46,882 nucleotides of DNA, from contig JAGQOW010000024.1 in assembly GCA_020427155.1 (NCBI GenBank), forward strand, positions 1 to 46,882, read 5' to 3'. The notes below the pieces were generated by a model, which was given only the letters and a program-made list of their open reading frames with translations, was not told where the DNA came from and did not search any database. The stretch is from Planctomycetales bacterium. Its GTDB lineage: Bacteria; Planctomycetota; Planctomycetia; Pirellulales; Lacipirellulaceae. Positions 9,040-16,838 of this stretch are shown here, piece by piece (positions within the stretch are counted from its first letter, which is position 1; each line of letters begins with the position of its first letter). The position numbers and the translations under genes are program-made.

Positions 9040-9984
9040 TCAGCGAAACAGGCGACTGACCGACTCGTTACGGTGAATTCGCTTGATCGCTTCGCCCAAC
9101 AAGGGGGCGATGTCCAAAACCTCGGTTTGCGGGAGCACTTGTTCCGATTTCAGGGGAATCGAGTTGGTAAAGACCAGGCTCGCCAAATCAGCCGCCTGGA
9201 GTCGTTCGACTGCAGGGCCGCACAGCACAGCGTGAGTGGCCGCAACATGGATTTCCCGTGCCCCAAAGTCGTGCAATACCTTGGCAGCTCCGCAAATCGA
9301 CCCGGCAGTGCTGATCATATCGTCAAACATCAGCACTACCTTGCCTTTGACCGGATCGCCGATGATGTTGGCCTGAACCGTCTCCTCTGCGCTGGTGCGT
9401 CGCTTATCGATAATCGCCAATTTGCCACCCAGCCGCTTCACGTGCCCCAAGGCTCGCTTGATGCTCCCTTCGTCGGGGCTGGCAATCACCAGTTCGTCGC
9501 TAGGAATCTTCTTGGCAAGGAAGTGCTCGTTCAGTACCGGCGCCGCATAGAGGTGATCGACCGGCACATCAAAAAAACCCTGGATCTGGGCAGCGTGTAA
9601 ATCCATGGTCAGCACCCGATCGGCTCCTGCCCGAGTAATCAAGTTCGCCACCAGCTTGGCTGTAATCGGCACGCGGCCTTCGTCCTTACGGTCTTGCCGG
9701 GCATAGCCAAAGTACGGAATCACGGTAGTCACCCGCTCGGCGCTGGCGCGCTTACAGTTGTCGATCATGACCAATAACTGCATGAGGTGTTCATTTGCCG
9801 GGGGGCAGGTCGGCTGGACCAGGTACACATCGCGGCCGCGGATATCTTCGTCGATCTTGCACGACGTCTCGCCATCGGGGAACGAGCCCAGCGAAATCGC
9901 TCCGAGCGATACTCCCAGGTAGTCGGCGATATGCCGGCTGAGCGCCGGATTAGCGTTGCCGCTAAATATTTTCAAATCAGTCAT
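9040..9984 (-). CDS. prs: Ribose-phosphate pyrophosphokinase (PRPP synthetase)
   Basis: Makes PRPP from ribose 5-phosphate and ATP for nucleotide, His and Trp synthesis. 314 residues from MTDLKIFSGNANPALS. Family motifs are VYLVQPTCPP, the Arg-containing PYFGYARQDRK flexible loop, VLTMDLHAAQIQGFFDVPVD near residue 130, and the PRPP-binding loop VLMFDDMISTAGS near residue 220. An ATG two codons upstream (9990) is an equally possible start, and the frame stays open to a GTG at 10041. No strong ribosome-binding site separates them. It lies 75 bases after the stop of the glmU-like gene. Confidence 0.96.
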   Translation of the reverse strand: MTDLKIFSGNANPALSRHIADYLGVSLGAISLGSFPDGETSCKIDEDIRGRDVYLVQPTCPPANEHLMQLLVMIDNCKRASAERVTTVIPYFGYARQDRKDEGRVPITAKLVANLITRAGADRVLTMDLHAAQIQGFFDVPVDHLYAAPVLNEHFLAKKIPSDELVIASPDEGSIKRALGHVKRLGGKLAIIDKRRTSAEETVQANIIGDPVKGKVVLMFDDMISTAGSICGAAKVLHDFGAREIHVAATHAVLCGPAVERLQAADLASLVFTNSIPLKSEQVLPQTEVLDIAPLLGEAIKRIHRNESVSRLFR

Positions 9985-10059
9985 CGGCATTGCAAAAACA
10001 GGGATTGCGAAATGCGTGTTAACCGTGCTGCCACGCAGCACACGGCGCCTGTGCCCCTT

Positions 10060-10815
10060 TTACCCTCGGCTTCTTTCCATTACTTCTTCCACAGCCCGTA
10101 ATTCAGCCATGTTATTGATACTCATCGCCTCGCAAGGCTGGAGCACGTTGTGTGCGCTGACTCGCTCGCCGGCTGCAAGCAGCAAGGCAGGGCAATCGGT
10201 CACATAATACTCTTTCTGCACGTTATCGTCAGTTAGCTGGTCCAGTGCTCTTAGCAATTGTTTCGAGTCGAATACGTAGGTGCTAACATTGACTTCCCGA
10301 ATAGTCCGCTGGCTGTCGGTGGCGTCCTTCTCTTCCACTATCCCCTGGAAATGGCCCTCGCTATCACGAATGACGCGGCCATAGCCCGTCGGGTTCTCCT
10401 TGTTGACAGTGCCAATCAGGCAAGCAGCTTGCTCTTCTTTGTATTGCTTGAGCAACGTCCGAACTGAGCTGGCCTGCAACATCGGCGAGTCGCCGGCCAC
10501 AATAAAAACTGGTCCTTCATGTTCCTGTAACTGCTGGCGGCACATCATCACTGCATGGCCAGTGCCCAGTTGCTCGCGTTGTTCGGCATACTCGATGTGC
10601 GACAGCCCTGCCAGCTCTTCTCGCACCAGTTCTGCACGGTAGCCGATCACAACCACTGTGCGGGCAACACCCGCAGACTCCAGGGCGTCGAGGACATACC
10701 GCAACATGGGCCTGCCGCAGACGGGGACCAAGACCTTGGGCAAATCGGACTCCATGCGCGTGCCCTTGCCTGCAGCAAGAACGATCGCCAGAGCCGACTG
10801 AGAGGAGCTAGTCAT
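10060..10815 (-). CDS. GlmU-like nucleotidyltransferase (UDP-GlcNAc pyrophosphorylase domain only)
   Basis: A 251-residue MobA/GlmU-type sugar-phosphate nucleotidyltransferase. The N-terminal nucleotide-binding signature LAAGKGTRM occupies residues 13-21 with Lys27 following. Then come the GTGHAVMMCRQ, VFIVAGDSPML and IGTVNKENPTGYGRVI motifs typical of the uridylyltransferase domain of GlmU. The left-handed beta-helix acetyltransferase domain of bifunctional GlmU (about 450 residues in total) is absent: the frame stops soon after the AHNVLQPCEAMSINNMAELRAVEE segment. The acetyltransferase step must be done elsewhere, or the substrate differs. Start chosen at the ATG before TSSSQSALAIVLAAG. 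It is first in the prs-rplY-pth block. Confidence 0.85.
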   Translation of the reverse strand: MTSSSQSALAIVLAAGKGTRMESDLPKVLVPVCGRPMLRYVLDALESAGVARTVVVIGYRAELVREELAGLSHIEYAEQREQLGTGHAVMMCRQQLQEHEGPVFIVAGDSPMLQASSVRTLLKQYKEEQAACLIGTVNKENPTGYGRVIRDSEGHFQGIVEEKDATDSQRTIREVNVSTYVFDSKQLLRALDQLTDDNVQKEYYVTDCPALLLAAGERVSAHNVLQPCEAMSINNMAELRAVEEVMERSRG

Positions 10816-11165
10816 GGGCCCATCTTGCCATGAACGCCCATTGGCTGCCAGGGGCTCGCGAGGGGCCCATTGCAACTTCCAGACCAGTTACGCGCTGGTT
10901 TTACAGCAAGTTTTTAGCCCTCCGTCCCGATTTGCCTCAGATTGGACCTGAGCCTTACTGTATTCGTTGTACTGGCAGATTAGGCGAATAAAGATGCTAT
11001 TCATCTACGACGCGACGGGCACAACCGCGTTTCTGCGTTGTGCCCGTCGCGTCGTCGTGGTTCAATCTGGGATACCACTCCCGCTTACACTAAATCACTG
11101 TGCAATTCGCTTGTCTGATCCACTCCAAGTTCTTATCGCCCAGCTAGAGAACCCGCGGCAGGCAA
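10816..11165. other. Divergent intergenic region with a strong palindrome
   Basis: About 350 bases between the divergent glmU-like and globin genes hold no credible coding frame. The promoters of both transcription units should lie here, but I could not identify convincing -35/-10 pairs. The main structure is the 19-bp perfect inverted repeat at 11007-11055, listed separately. Confidence 0.6.
11007..11055. repeat. 19-bp perfect inverted repeat (hairpin)
   Basis: Left arm 11007-11025 (ACGACGCGACGGGCACAAC) is exactly complementary to right arm 11037-11055, with an 11-base loop. The stem is GC-rich but no T-tract follows on either strand, so it does not look like a simple intrinsic terminator. 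It sits between two divergent genes, where it could be in the 5' leader of either or be an operator or mobile palindrome. Confidence 0.8.
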
Positions 11166-11576
11166 ATGATGGAAATGCTGACTCCCCGAGATTTATTCCT
11201 CGACAGCCTCGAGCGATGTGCAGCCGACGAAGGCTTTCTGCCAACCTTCTACCGGCGTTTTCTGGCTTCCTCGCGAGAGGTGCGTGACAAGTTCCGCCAT
11301 ACTGATTTCGAGCAGCAGAATGAGATGCTGCTCAATTCGCTCCGACTGGTCGCCGCCGCCACGGCTGGCGCCCAAAGAGGGCTCAGCGAGCTCAAAGAAC
11401 GGGCAAAGACCCACGACCGCCACCACCTGAACATCCGACCGCAACTTTACGAGTTTTGGCGAGTCGCGATCGTTCTTACTGCCAGCGAGTTCGATCCACT
11501 TTGGAGCGACACAACCGAAGACGCCTGGAACCGCATCCTCGGCACGGTAATCGACCATATGGTCAGGCACTACTGA
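11166..11576 (+). CDS. Globin-like protein
   Basis: A 136-residue single-domain protein resembling bacterial hemoglobins. The globin pattern is visible: FYRRFLASSREVRDKFRHTD (B-CD region with Phe), FEQQNEMLLNSL (E helix), and KTHDRHHLNIRPQLYEFW, where a His of HDRHH is likely the proximal heme ligand, followed by the G/H helices WRVAIVLTASEFDPLW and AWNRILGTVIDHMV. There is no reductase or signaling domain. An AGG lies five bases before the ATG. It stands upstream of argB in the same direction with a 216-base gap, and I see no functional link to arginine synthesis. Roles in oxygen or NO chemistry are family knowledge only. Confidence 0.75.
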   Translation: MMEMLTPRDLFLDSLERCAADEGFLPTFYRRFLASSREVRDKFRHTDFEQQNEMLLNSLRLVAAATAGAQRGLSELKERAKTHDRHHLNIRPQLYEFWRVAIVLTASEFDPLWSDTTEDAWNRILGTVIDHMVRHY

Positions 11577-11792
11577 GGATCTCGAAGCGCTTGCGGAGAT
11601 TGCCTGCTATCCTCACGGCTTCCAGAGGGGAATTGCCTCGGCTCTTTGGGCAGAAAGACCGCCAATCCAGCCCCGGGAGAGAAAGATACTGACTCGATTG
11701 GACTTTCCGGCACCTCTTTCGTCAGGGGCCCTTAGGCGCTAAAATGCGGGATTCGCCAAATTTAGCTTTCGCTGCCCCTGCTCGGACTCGTC

Positions 11793-12755
11793 GTGAGTGT
11801 CTCCGCCTTAGAACTGCCTCACGTACTCCGCCAGGCTCTCACCAAACCAAGGATACCCGTCTTGCAAGAAGCGATTGAAAAGGCCGACGTCCTGATCGAA
11901 GCGATGGGCTGGATTCGCCAGTTTCGGGACAAGATCACTGTCATCAAGCTCGGGGGCAGCGTGATGGAAGATCCTGTGGCCCTGGGGCATCTGTTGGTCG
12001 ACATCGTCTTTATGGAAACCGTCGGTATGCGGCCCATCATCGTGCATGGCGGCGGCGCGGCCATCAGCCGAGCCTGCGCCGAGGCGAAGATTGAGCCTCG
12101 GTTCATCCAGGGTCGCAGGTACACTGACGAAGCGACTCTTAAGATCGTTGAGCGGGTCCTGGCCGGCGAAGTGAATGAGGCCTTGGCCGCCCGGATGGAA
12201 TCGTTCAGCGGACGAGCCATGCCGTTGAACTTCTCTGGCACCAACAACAACGTACTCTTCGGCCAACGTCTGATGTTGAAGGACGATGCGGGGCAAGAGA
12301 TCGACTTGGGCCTGGTCGGCGATGTGACGCGCGTCGATCGTGCCACGCTCGACAATCTGACCTACGCCGGGCAGGTGCCCGTGATCCCTTCGATGTGCGA
12401 GACCGAAACGGGCGAACGACTGAACGTCAACGCCGACACCGCCGCCACCGCTGTCGCCCAGGCAGTTGGCGCCGAAAAGCTGGTCTTCCTGAGTGACGTC
12501 AACGGCGTTCGCCGTGACAAGAACGACCCAGACTCGCTGATCCACACACTTACGTCTGCCGAGGCGCGCCAGCTGATCGACGACGGGCTGATCGACGCGG
12601 GGATGATTCCCAAGGTCGAAGCCTGCCTCGACACGCTGAGCAAAGGTGTGCGAAAGATCCATATTATCGATGGCCGTTTGCGGCATTCGCTGTTGCTCGA
12701 AATCTATACCAATCAGGGCGTGGGAACCGAGATCATTGCCGAACCTATTCTCTAG
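11793..12755 (+). CDS. argB: Acetylglutamate kinase
   Basis: Second step of arginine synthesis: ATP-dependent phosphorylation of N-acetylglutamate. 320 residues from a GTG. Amino acid kinase motifs are VIKLGGSVM (Lys52, Gly54-Gly55), [15 protein letters not shown], the [20 protein letters not shown] substrate region, [14 protein letters not shown], and [17 protein letters not shown] with the nucleotide site. Compared with short ArgB proteins it has an N-terminal helix of about 45 residues ([19 protein letters not shown]), resembling the extension of arginine-sensitive hexameric ArgB. Feedback control is therefore plausible but not shown. It is first in the argB-argD-argF cluster. Confidence 0.95.
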   Translation: MSVSALELPHVLRQALTKPRIPVLQEAIEKADVLIEAMGWIRQFRDKITVIKLGGSVMEDPVALGHLLVDIVFMETVGMRPIIVHGGGAAISRACAEAKIEPRFIQGRRYTDEATLKIVERVLAGEVNEALAARMESFSGRAMPLNFSGTNNNVLFGQRLMLKDDAGQEIDLGLVGDVTRVDRATLDNLTYAGQVPVIPSMCETETGERLNVNADTAATAVAQAVGAEKLVFLSDVNGVRRDKNDPDSLIHTLTSAEARQLIDDGLIDAGMIPKVEACLDTLSKGVRKIHIIDGRLRHSLLLEIYTNQGVGTEIIAEPIL

Positions 12756-12776
12756 AATGCCTGTCAAACACACATC

Positions 12777-12811
12777 AGGAAAGCAGCCGTCAGCTATCAG
12801 CAGGCAGTCAA
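12777..12811 (+). repeat. Array of 7-nt units between argB and argD
   Basis: Consecutive 7-base words AGGAAAG, CAGCCGT, CAGCTAT, CAGCAGG, CAGTCAA start at 12777, 12784, 12791, 12798 and 12805. Four begin with CAG, giving a period of seven. The array is non-coding and resembles the heptad-type arrays in the next two gaps, though the word differs. Confidence 0.55.
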
Positions 12812-12874
12812 TGGCGAGCACTGACTGCGTGGCCTTACTGCTAACCGCTTAGCCACAACCCATTGGAGTACGAT

Positions 12875-14080
12875 GTGACTACCGCAACCAAATCTGGCCT
12901 GGCGCCCGAAATAGCGCAACTGTTTGACGAGTACGTGATCCCCAACTACGGCCGGTTTCCGCTCACGCTCGAACGGGGCGAGGGCTCTTACGTGTGGGAC
13001 GATCAGGGGACTCGTTATCTCGACTTCTTTCCGGGTTGGGGATGCAATTTGTTGGGGCACTGCCCGCTGCCGGTTGTCGAGGCGGTGCAAGATCAGGTCG
13101 CCAAGCTGATCCACGTGCCCAACACCTGGCATACCGAGGCCCAGGGCCGTTGGGCCAAATTGCTCAGCCAGCGCAGCTTCGGCGGCCAGGCGTTTTTCTG
13201 CAACTCGGGCGCCGAGGCCAACGAGGCGGCCATCAAGTTGGCGCGACTCCACTCGCCTGGCGGGCGGTACAAGATCGTTACGTTCACCGGCGGATTCCAT
13301 GGCCGTACCTTTGCTGCCGTTACCGCGACCGCTCAGCCCAAGTACCACGAAGGCATCGGTCCGCTGCTGCCTGGTTTCAACTACGCTCCCTTTGGCGATC
13401 TCGAAGCGGTCAAGCAGAAGATCGACGACGAGACGGCGGCGATTCTGGTCGAACCTATTCAGGGCGAGGGGGGAATACGCCTCCCGCCCGAGGGCTTTCT
13501 GCAAGGCCTGCGGCAATTGGCCGACGAAAACAACTTGCTGCTGATCTTCGACGAAGTACAAGCCGGCTGCGGCCGCACGGGCAAGTGGTTTGCCTATCAG
13601 CACTCGGGCGTTGAGCCCGACATCATGACGCTCGCCAAAAGCCTTTGCGGAGGCGTCGCGGGGGGGGCGATGTTGGCTCGCAAGGAGATCGCCCCCAGTC
13701 TGCGTCCCGGCATGCACGCGGCCACCTTTGGCGGCAATCCGCTTGCCGCCCGAGCCGGGATTGCCACGATCGAGATGATCGAGCAGCAGAACTTGCTCGA
13801 ACGGGCGACCGAGTTGGGCGAAGCTTTTCGCAACCGCTTCCAGCCGTTGCAAGAGGAGTTGCCCTACGTCGCCGAGATTCGCATTTGTGGCCTGATGATT
13901 GGCATCGAGTTGAGCGTCGAAGCTACGGCAATCGTTCAGCAATGCCTGGATCGCGGCCTGTTGGTCAATTGCACCCAAGGCAACGTGGTACGACTGCTGC
14001 CGGCAATGACGCTGAGCGACGACGAACTCGCCGCCGGTTGCGACATTTTGGCCGACGTCCTACGCAATTTTAATTCTTGA
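12875..14080 (+). CDS. argD: Acetylornithine aminotransferase
   Basis: PLP-dependent class III aminotransferase converting N-acetylglutamate semialdehyde to N-acetylornithine. 401 residues from the GTG at 12875, which is chosen because GGAG at 12865-12868 lies six bases before it. A TTG at 12863 would overlap that site. Family motifs are [64 protein letters not shown], and the Schiff-base lysine Lys255 in [10 protein letters not shown], then ATFGGNPLA. The protein may also serve as succinyldiaminopimelate aminotransferase, as ArgD does elsewhere. It lies between argB and argF. Confidence 0.95.
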   Translation: MTTATKSGLAPEIAQLFDEYVIPNYGRFPLTLERGEGSYVWDDQGTRYLDFFPGWGCNLLGHCPLPVVEAVQDQVAKLIHVPNTWHTEAQGRWAKLLSQRSFGGQAFFCNSGAEANEAAIKLARLHSPGGRYKIVTFTGGFHGRTFAAVTATAQPKYHEGIGPLLPGFNYAPFGDLEAVKQKIDDETAAILVEPIQGEGGIRLPPEGFLQGLRQLADENNLLLIFDEVQAGCGRTGKWFAYQHSGVEPDIMTLAKSLCGGVAGGAMLARKEIAPSLRPGMHAATFGGNPLAARAGIATIEMIEQQNLLERATELGEAFRNRFQPLQEELPYVAEIRICGLMIGIELSVEATAIVQQCLDRGLLVNCTQGNVVRLLPAMTLSDDELAAGCDILADVLRNFNS

Positions 14081-14115
14081 ATAGGAGTTGGAGGCTGGGG
14101 TTAGGGACTGGTTTT
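14081..14115 (+). repeat. Array of 7-nt units between argD and argF
   Basis: Directly after the argD stop, 7-base words ATAGGAG, TTGGAGG, CTGGGGT, TAGGGAC, TGGTTTT follow each other, with GG in the same place in most words. A T-run (14111-14117) comes next. It is the weakest of the heptad arrays but is in phase for at least four units. Confidence 0.45.
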
Positions 14116-14154
14116 TTTCTCGGGCTTTTACCCTAACTTCTCCGCCCCCCTGTC

Positions 14155-15075
14155 ATGCGCCACTTACTCACACTTGACGATGTCACCGCCGAAGAAATCC
14201 AGCGGATCTTTGCGCTGACCAAAGATCTGAAGGCAAAGCTGGAAGACGGCGTTCGCGAGCCACTGTTTCCTGGCCGGGTGATGGCTTTGCTGTTCGAAAA
14301 ACCCTCGTTGCGCACGCGGGTCAGTTTTCAGGCAGGGATGGCTCACCTGGGCGGCAGCAGCATGATGCTGGGCGACGACGTCGGTTTTGGCAAGCGCGAA
14401 CGGGTCGACGATTTCTCGCGCGTGCTCTGTGAGTTTGTCGATGTGATTGTCATGCGCTGCAAACGGCACGAGACGGTCGAACAAGTCGCCAAGTACGCAA
14501 CCTGCTCGGTGATTAACGGTCTGACCGATTTGGCGCATCCGTGCCAGGCGCTAGCCGACCTGTATACGATTCAAGAGATCTTCGGCTCGCTCCGAGGGTC
14601 CAAGCTGGCCTGGGTGGGCGATGCGAACAACGTGGCCAGCAGCCTTGCCCAAGGATGCGGCCTGTTGGGCGTCGAGTTTTCGATTGCTGCCCCGAAGGGC
14701 TACGAATTCTCGGCCGAGTTTCTGCAGTCGCTCCGGGCCAGTTTCCCGAACCTCCAATTGTCGGCCAGCAACGATCCGCACGAAGCGGTGCGCGATGCCT
14801 CGGCAGTTTACACCGATGTGTGGACCAGCATGGGCCAGGAAGCCGAAAAGCAGCAGCGCGAGCGCGACTTTGCCGATTTTCAGGTGAACGAAAAAGTCAT
14901 GGCCTCGGCGCCTGACGACGCCCTCTTCATGCATTGCCTGCCAGCCCATCGCGGCGAGGAAGTCACCAGCGGCGTGCTCGACAGCCCCAACAGCGTCGTC
15001 GTTCAGCAGGCGGGCAACCGCATGCATGTACAGAAGGGCGTGCTGGCGTGGCTGCTCGGCATGCAGCGCGGCTAG
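14155..15075 (+). CDS. argF: Ornithine carbamoyltransferase
   Basis: Makes citrulline from ornithine and carbamoyl phosphate. 306 residues. The carbamoyl-phosphate loop is FEKPSLRTRVSF, with SLRTR at residues 51-55 instead of the common STRTR. His128-Pro-Cys-Gln131 and the ornithine-site motif MHCLPAHRGEEVT (His260-Cys261-Leu262-Pro263) are intact. The second domain has KLAWVGDANNVASSLAQ and YTDVWTSMGQE. All catalytic motifs match a functional enzyme. It closes the argB-argD-argF group; no argG or argH follows in the window. Confidence 0.96.
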   Translation: MRHLLTLDDVTAEEIQRIFALTKDLKAKLEDGVREPLFPGRVMALLFEKPSLRTRVSFQAGMAHLGGSSMMLGDDVGFGKRERVDDFSRVLCEFVDVIVMRCKRHETVEQVAKYATCSVINGLTDLAHPCQALADLYTIQEIFGSLRGSKLAWVGDANNVASSLAQGCGLLGVEFSIAAPKGYEFSAEFLQSLRASFPNLQLSASNDPHEAVRDASAVYTDVWTSMGQEAEKQQRERDFADFQVNEKVMASAPDDALFMHCLPAHRGEEVTSGVLDSPNSVVVQQAGNRMHVQKGVLAWLLGMQRG

Positions 15076-15080
15076 GCGAA

Positions 15081-15122
15081 GGGGTTTGGAAAGCGGAGAG
15101 CGGAAAGCCGAAGGATCGAGAG
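15081..15122 (+). repeat. Array of 7-nt units downstream of argF (left, direct)
   Basis: In-phase 7-base words GGGGTTT, GGAAAGC, GGAGAGC, GGAAAGC, CGAAGGA, TCGAGAG start at 15081, 15088, 15095, 15102, 15109 and 15116. The 11-mer CGGAAAGCCGA at 15101-15111 recurs inverted at 15188-15198. Confidence 0.65.
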
Positions 15123-15183
15123 GTAGCGCGTTTGGGATGTACGCCCCAGCCAGCAACTGCTTAACATCTGCGCCGGCTATCCT

Positions 15184-15218
15184 CTTATCGGCTTTCCGCT
15201 TTCCCCTCTCGGCTTTGC
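15184..15218 (-). repeat. Array of 7-nt units downstream of argF (right, inverted)
   Basis: Plus-strand words CTTATCG, GCTTTCC, GCTTTCC, CCTCTCG, GCTTTGC start at 15184, 15191, 15198, 15205 and 15212. On the minus strand they read GCAAAGC, CGAGAGG, GGAAAGC, GGAAAGC, CGATAAG, the same word family as the left array, so the two arrays are inverted copies about 60 bases apart and could pair. Confidence 0.65.
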
Positions 15219-15269
15219 ATCACCCCCCTCTGCTGGGGTTTTGACCGCTGTGCCGGGGTCCCAACTTTT

Positions 15270-15398
15270 GGGACAAAACTCGGGTAATTTGTCCCGTGGT
15301 CTTCGCGGTTGGGCCTGCCAGAGAAGCTCATTCTGCGAATCGCCTGGGACAAAAGGTGGTGAGTTTAGGATTCTGCGCGCGGCGAGCGCGGGACAAAA
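15270..15398. repeat. Cluster of four GGGACAAA boxes
   Basis: GGGACAAAA occurs at 15270-15278, 15346-15354 and 15390-15398, with the complement TTTGTCCC at 15288-15295. The first and second boxes form an inverted pair with a short loop. No gene explains them. They might be a protein-binding array or degraded repeat ends. Confidence 0.5.
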
Positions 15399-15655
15399 AC
15401 TGCAACAACTGCAATCGCTGAGATAGAACCGAATTGCCAAAGAGCCGCGCACCAGGGCGCTGGGGTGATTATTGTAGCTGCGGAGGGGCGGAGCTACTAC
15501 GTTTTTTGGCCATATTGGCTAATGCTGAACGCTCATGAAACCAGGTGCAACGCGCTAGCGTGCGGTTTTGGATCGAACCAATCTGATGTGTTCTGATCCA
15601 GGAACATTTGATTGCCTCTTCGACCATGCGTCTGTCGCTGGAGGACAGTACGAAG

Positions 15656-15700
15656 ACAAAGGGCCGGAGCGATATACTTACAGAATTGTTCTGACCCTTT
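15656..15700 (+). repeat. Dispersed hairpin repeat, copy 1
   Basis: Arms 15658-15673 and 15685-15700 pair at 15 of 16 positions, three of them as G.T. The left arm AAAGGGCCGGAGCGAT matches the other four copies. It lies 21 bases beyond the stop of the minus-strand membrane-protein gene, so it may also act as a transcription barrier. Confidence 0.75.
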
Positions 15701-15721
15701 CTGACCCATTTTTTACCCAGG

Positions 15722-16042
15722 TCATTTTACGGCCATAGCTACCAATATAGCTATTAATGATGAAACCGCGGCGACAACTGCTGCAACGACAACACTGATA
15801 ATCGCAGGCTTCCAACCGAACACTTGGCCCAAGACCTGATGCTTGGCCATATACGCCATACTGATGACACCGCCGACAAGGATGATAGCCAACAAGTCCC
15901 AAGCCGCTTCATTCAAGAACCACCCGCGACACACGACGTCCAAGAGCAGCGCGAAAGTGACGCAGTTGAGTCCCCAGGTATTAGCTTTGTACGCGACAGC
16001 TGCGGAACGCTCATCTGCCCTCACAGGTTGGTCGGCAATCAT
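15722..16042 (-). CDS. Small membrane protein paired with an XRE regulator
   Basis: 106 residues with about three hydrophobic segments (near residues 22-42, 46-66 and 78-105), for example WDLLAIILVGGVISMAYMA and the Val/Ala-rich last helix. I recognise no named family. Its ATG overlaps the TGA of the upstream XRE gene (ATGA, 16039-16042), indicating translational coupling. Two-gene units of a short XRE regulator followed by a small membrane protein are widespread, but their role is generally unknown. The hairpin repeat at 15656 lies just past its stop. Confidence 0.7.
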   Translation of the reverse strand: MIADQPVRADERSAAVAYKANTWGLNCVTFALLLDVVCRGWFLNEAAWDLLAIILVGGVISMAYMAKHQVLGQVFGWKPAIISVVVAAVVAAVSSLIAILVAMAVK

Positions 16043-16254
16043 GGCTTTTCCTCCAAGTAAAAGAGGTCCTCAACTTGCTTTTCCAAGCATCGGGCCAGGT
16101 TCAATGCAAGCAACGCAGACGGGTTGTATTGTCCAGTTTCAATAGAACCAATGGTTTGACGAGTCACCCCCGCCAGCAGCGCGAGCTTCTCCTGGGAGAG
16201 ACTCTTCTCAGCACGCGCGACTTTCAAGCGGTTGCAGAGGCGAAATACCTTCAT
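16039..16254 (-). CDS. XRE-family helix-turn-helix regulator
   Basis: A 71-residue Cro/cI-type DNA-binding protein that is nearly all HTH: LKVARAEKSLSQEKLALLAG then VTRQTIGSIETGQYNPSALL, ending in the VEDLFYLEE pattern seen in short YozG-like regulators. The start at 16254 is fixed by a strong ribosome-binding site, GGAGGA, six bases upstream. The open frame extends further upstream but without such a signal. It is coupled to the membrane-protein gene by a 4-base overlap and preceded by a near-consensus sigma-70 promoter, so it is probably the regulator of its own operon. Confidence 0.88.
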   Translation of the reverse strand: MKVFRLCNRLKVARAEKSLSQEKLALLAGVTRQTIGSIETGQYNPSALLALNLARCLEKQVEDLFYLEEKP

Positions 16255-16273
16255 GTTTCTTCCTCCTACTTGT

Positions 16274-16301
16274 ATCTTAGACATCGGCCCAGACATGTCA
16301 A
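16274..16301 (-). promoter_or_regulatory. Sigma-70 type promoter of the XRE/membrane-protein operon with a possible operator
   Basis: On the minus strand TTGACA (16301-16296), a 16-base spacer and TAAGAT (16279-16274) lie 20 bases before the start codon at 16254, with GGAGGA in between. The palindrome GACATGTC overlaps the -35 box, and GACAT recurs in the spacer, giving a GACAT/ATGTC dyad. This would suit autorepression by the XRE protein, which is inference. Confidence 0.6.
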
Positions 16302-16838
16302 GTATGCTTTGCATATTAGCAAGTTTAGATTGCTATTTGACTGCTTTACTTGTCATTTTTTTGGGGATCCTGACTAGATCGGCCCGCAAGAATCTGGGGC
16401 TACCCCCCTGCGGTCGTGTCAGGAGCGAATACAGGCGTTCCAGGCTCAGAAGCGTGGTCCACCCGCGGAGTTTCGTGAATCGGCGAAATGAAGGCGAGCT
16501 GCGAGAGGGCCAAGAGGGCTTTGAGCCGTATTAAGCCGTCTCGGCAAAGCTTCCAGCGATAATCAACTCCTAGCTAGCTTCCAATGCGTCTGATTGCAAC
16601 GGTCATTGCTTCCAATAGCATCAAGATGTGCGAAGATGAGTGACCGACCGCACCAGCGATCCACTGTTTGCTTCACTTGTTCTTGACTTCTGAGCCGTTG
16701 GAAGTGCGGACGCCTGAAACAGCATACAAAGTCTCCTAGTATTCTTTTGCGTGCGGATTCGATCACACAGCAATTCCCAACCTTGTATTTCGCGGCTAAC
16801 TGCAGCAATTGGGTTCTTCAAGATTAACAGTGGAAACG
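16302..16838. other. Intergenic region without a recognisable gene
   Basis: About 540 bases between the XRE promoter and the RDD/TIKI gene. Short open frames on the minus strand near 16563-16821 have neither a ribosome-binding site nor a recognisable domain and look like chance. No repeat or hairpin of note was seen. The promoter of the downstream gene should be at its right end. Confidence 0.5.

Larger units (their letters stand above)
15076..15721. other. 646-base intergenic region, no gene, several repeat motifs
   Basis: Between argF and the convergent membrane-protein gene there is no frame with credible composition or a start signal. It holds an inverted pair of 7-nt arrays (15081-15122 and 15184-15218), four GGGACAAA boxes (15270-15398), a short GTAGCT/AGCTAC inverted repeat (15474-15497) and the first hairpin repeat (15656-15700). 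These are listed separately. Confidence 0.7.

Noticed and set aside
11808..12821. Long open frame antisense to argB (337 codons)
   Set aside because: It lies fully over argB, which has all kinase motifs. The product has no domain and its composition is that of a reverse-complement shadow of a GC-rich gene.
12797..13978. Long open frame antisense to argD (393 codons)
   Set aside because: argD on the plus strand is clearly real. The antisense product shows no recognisable domain.
15177..15452. 91-codon minus-strand frame in the gap after argF
   Set aside because: It runs through the 7-nt array and GGGACAAA boxes, has no ribosome-binding site and no domain.
16563..16821. Minus-strand frames of 66-81 codons upstream of the RDD/TIKI gene
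   Set aside because: No start signal or family. I considered a decayed transposase but could recognise no motif.
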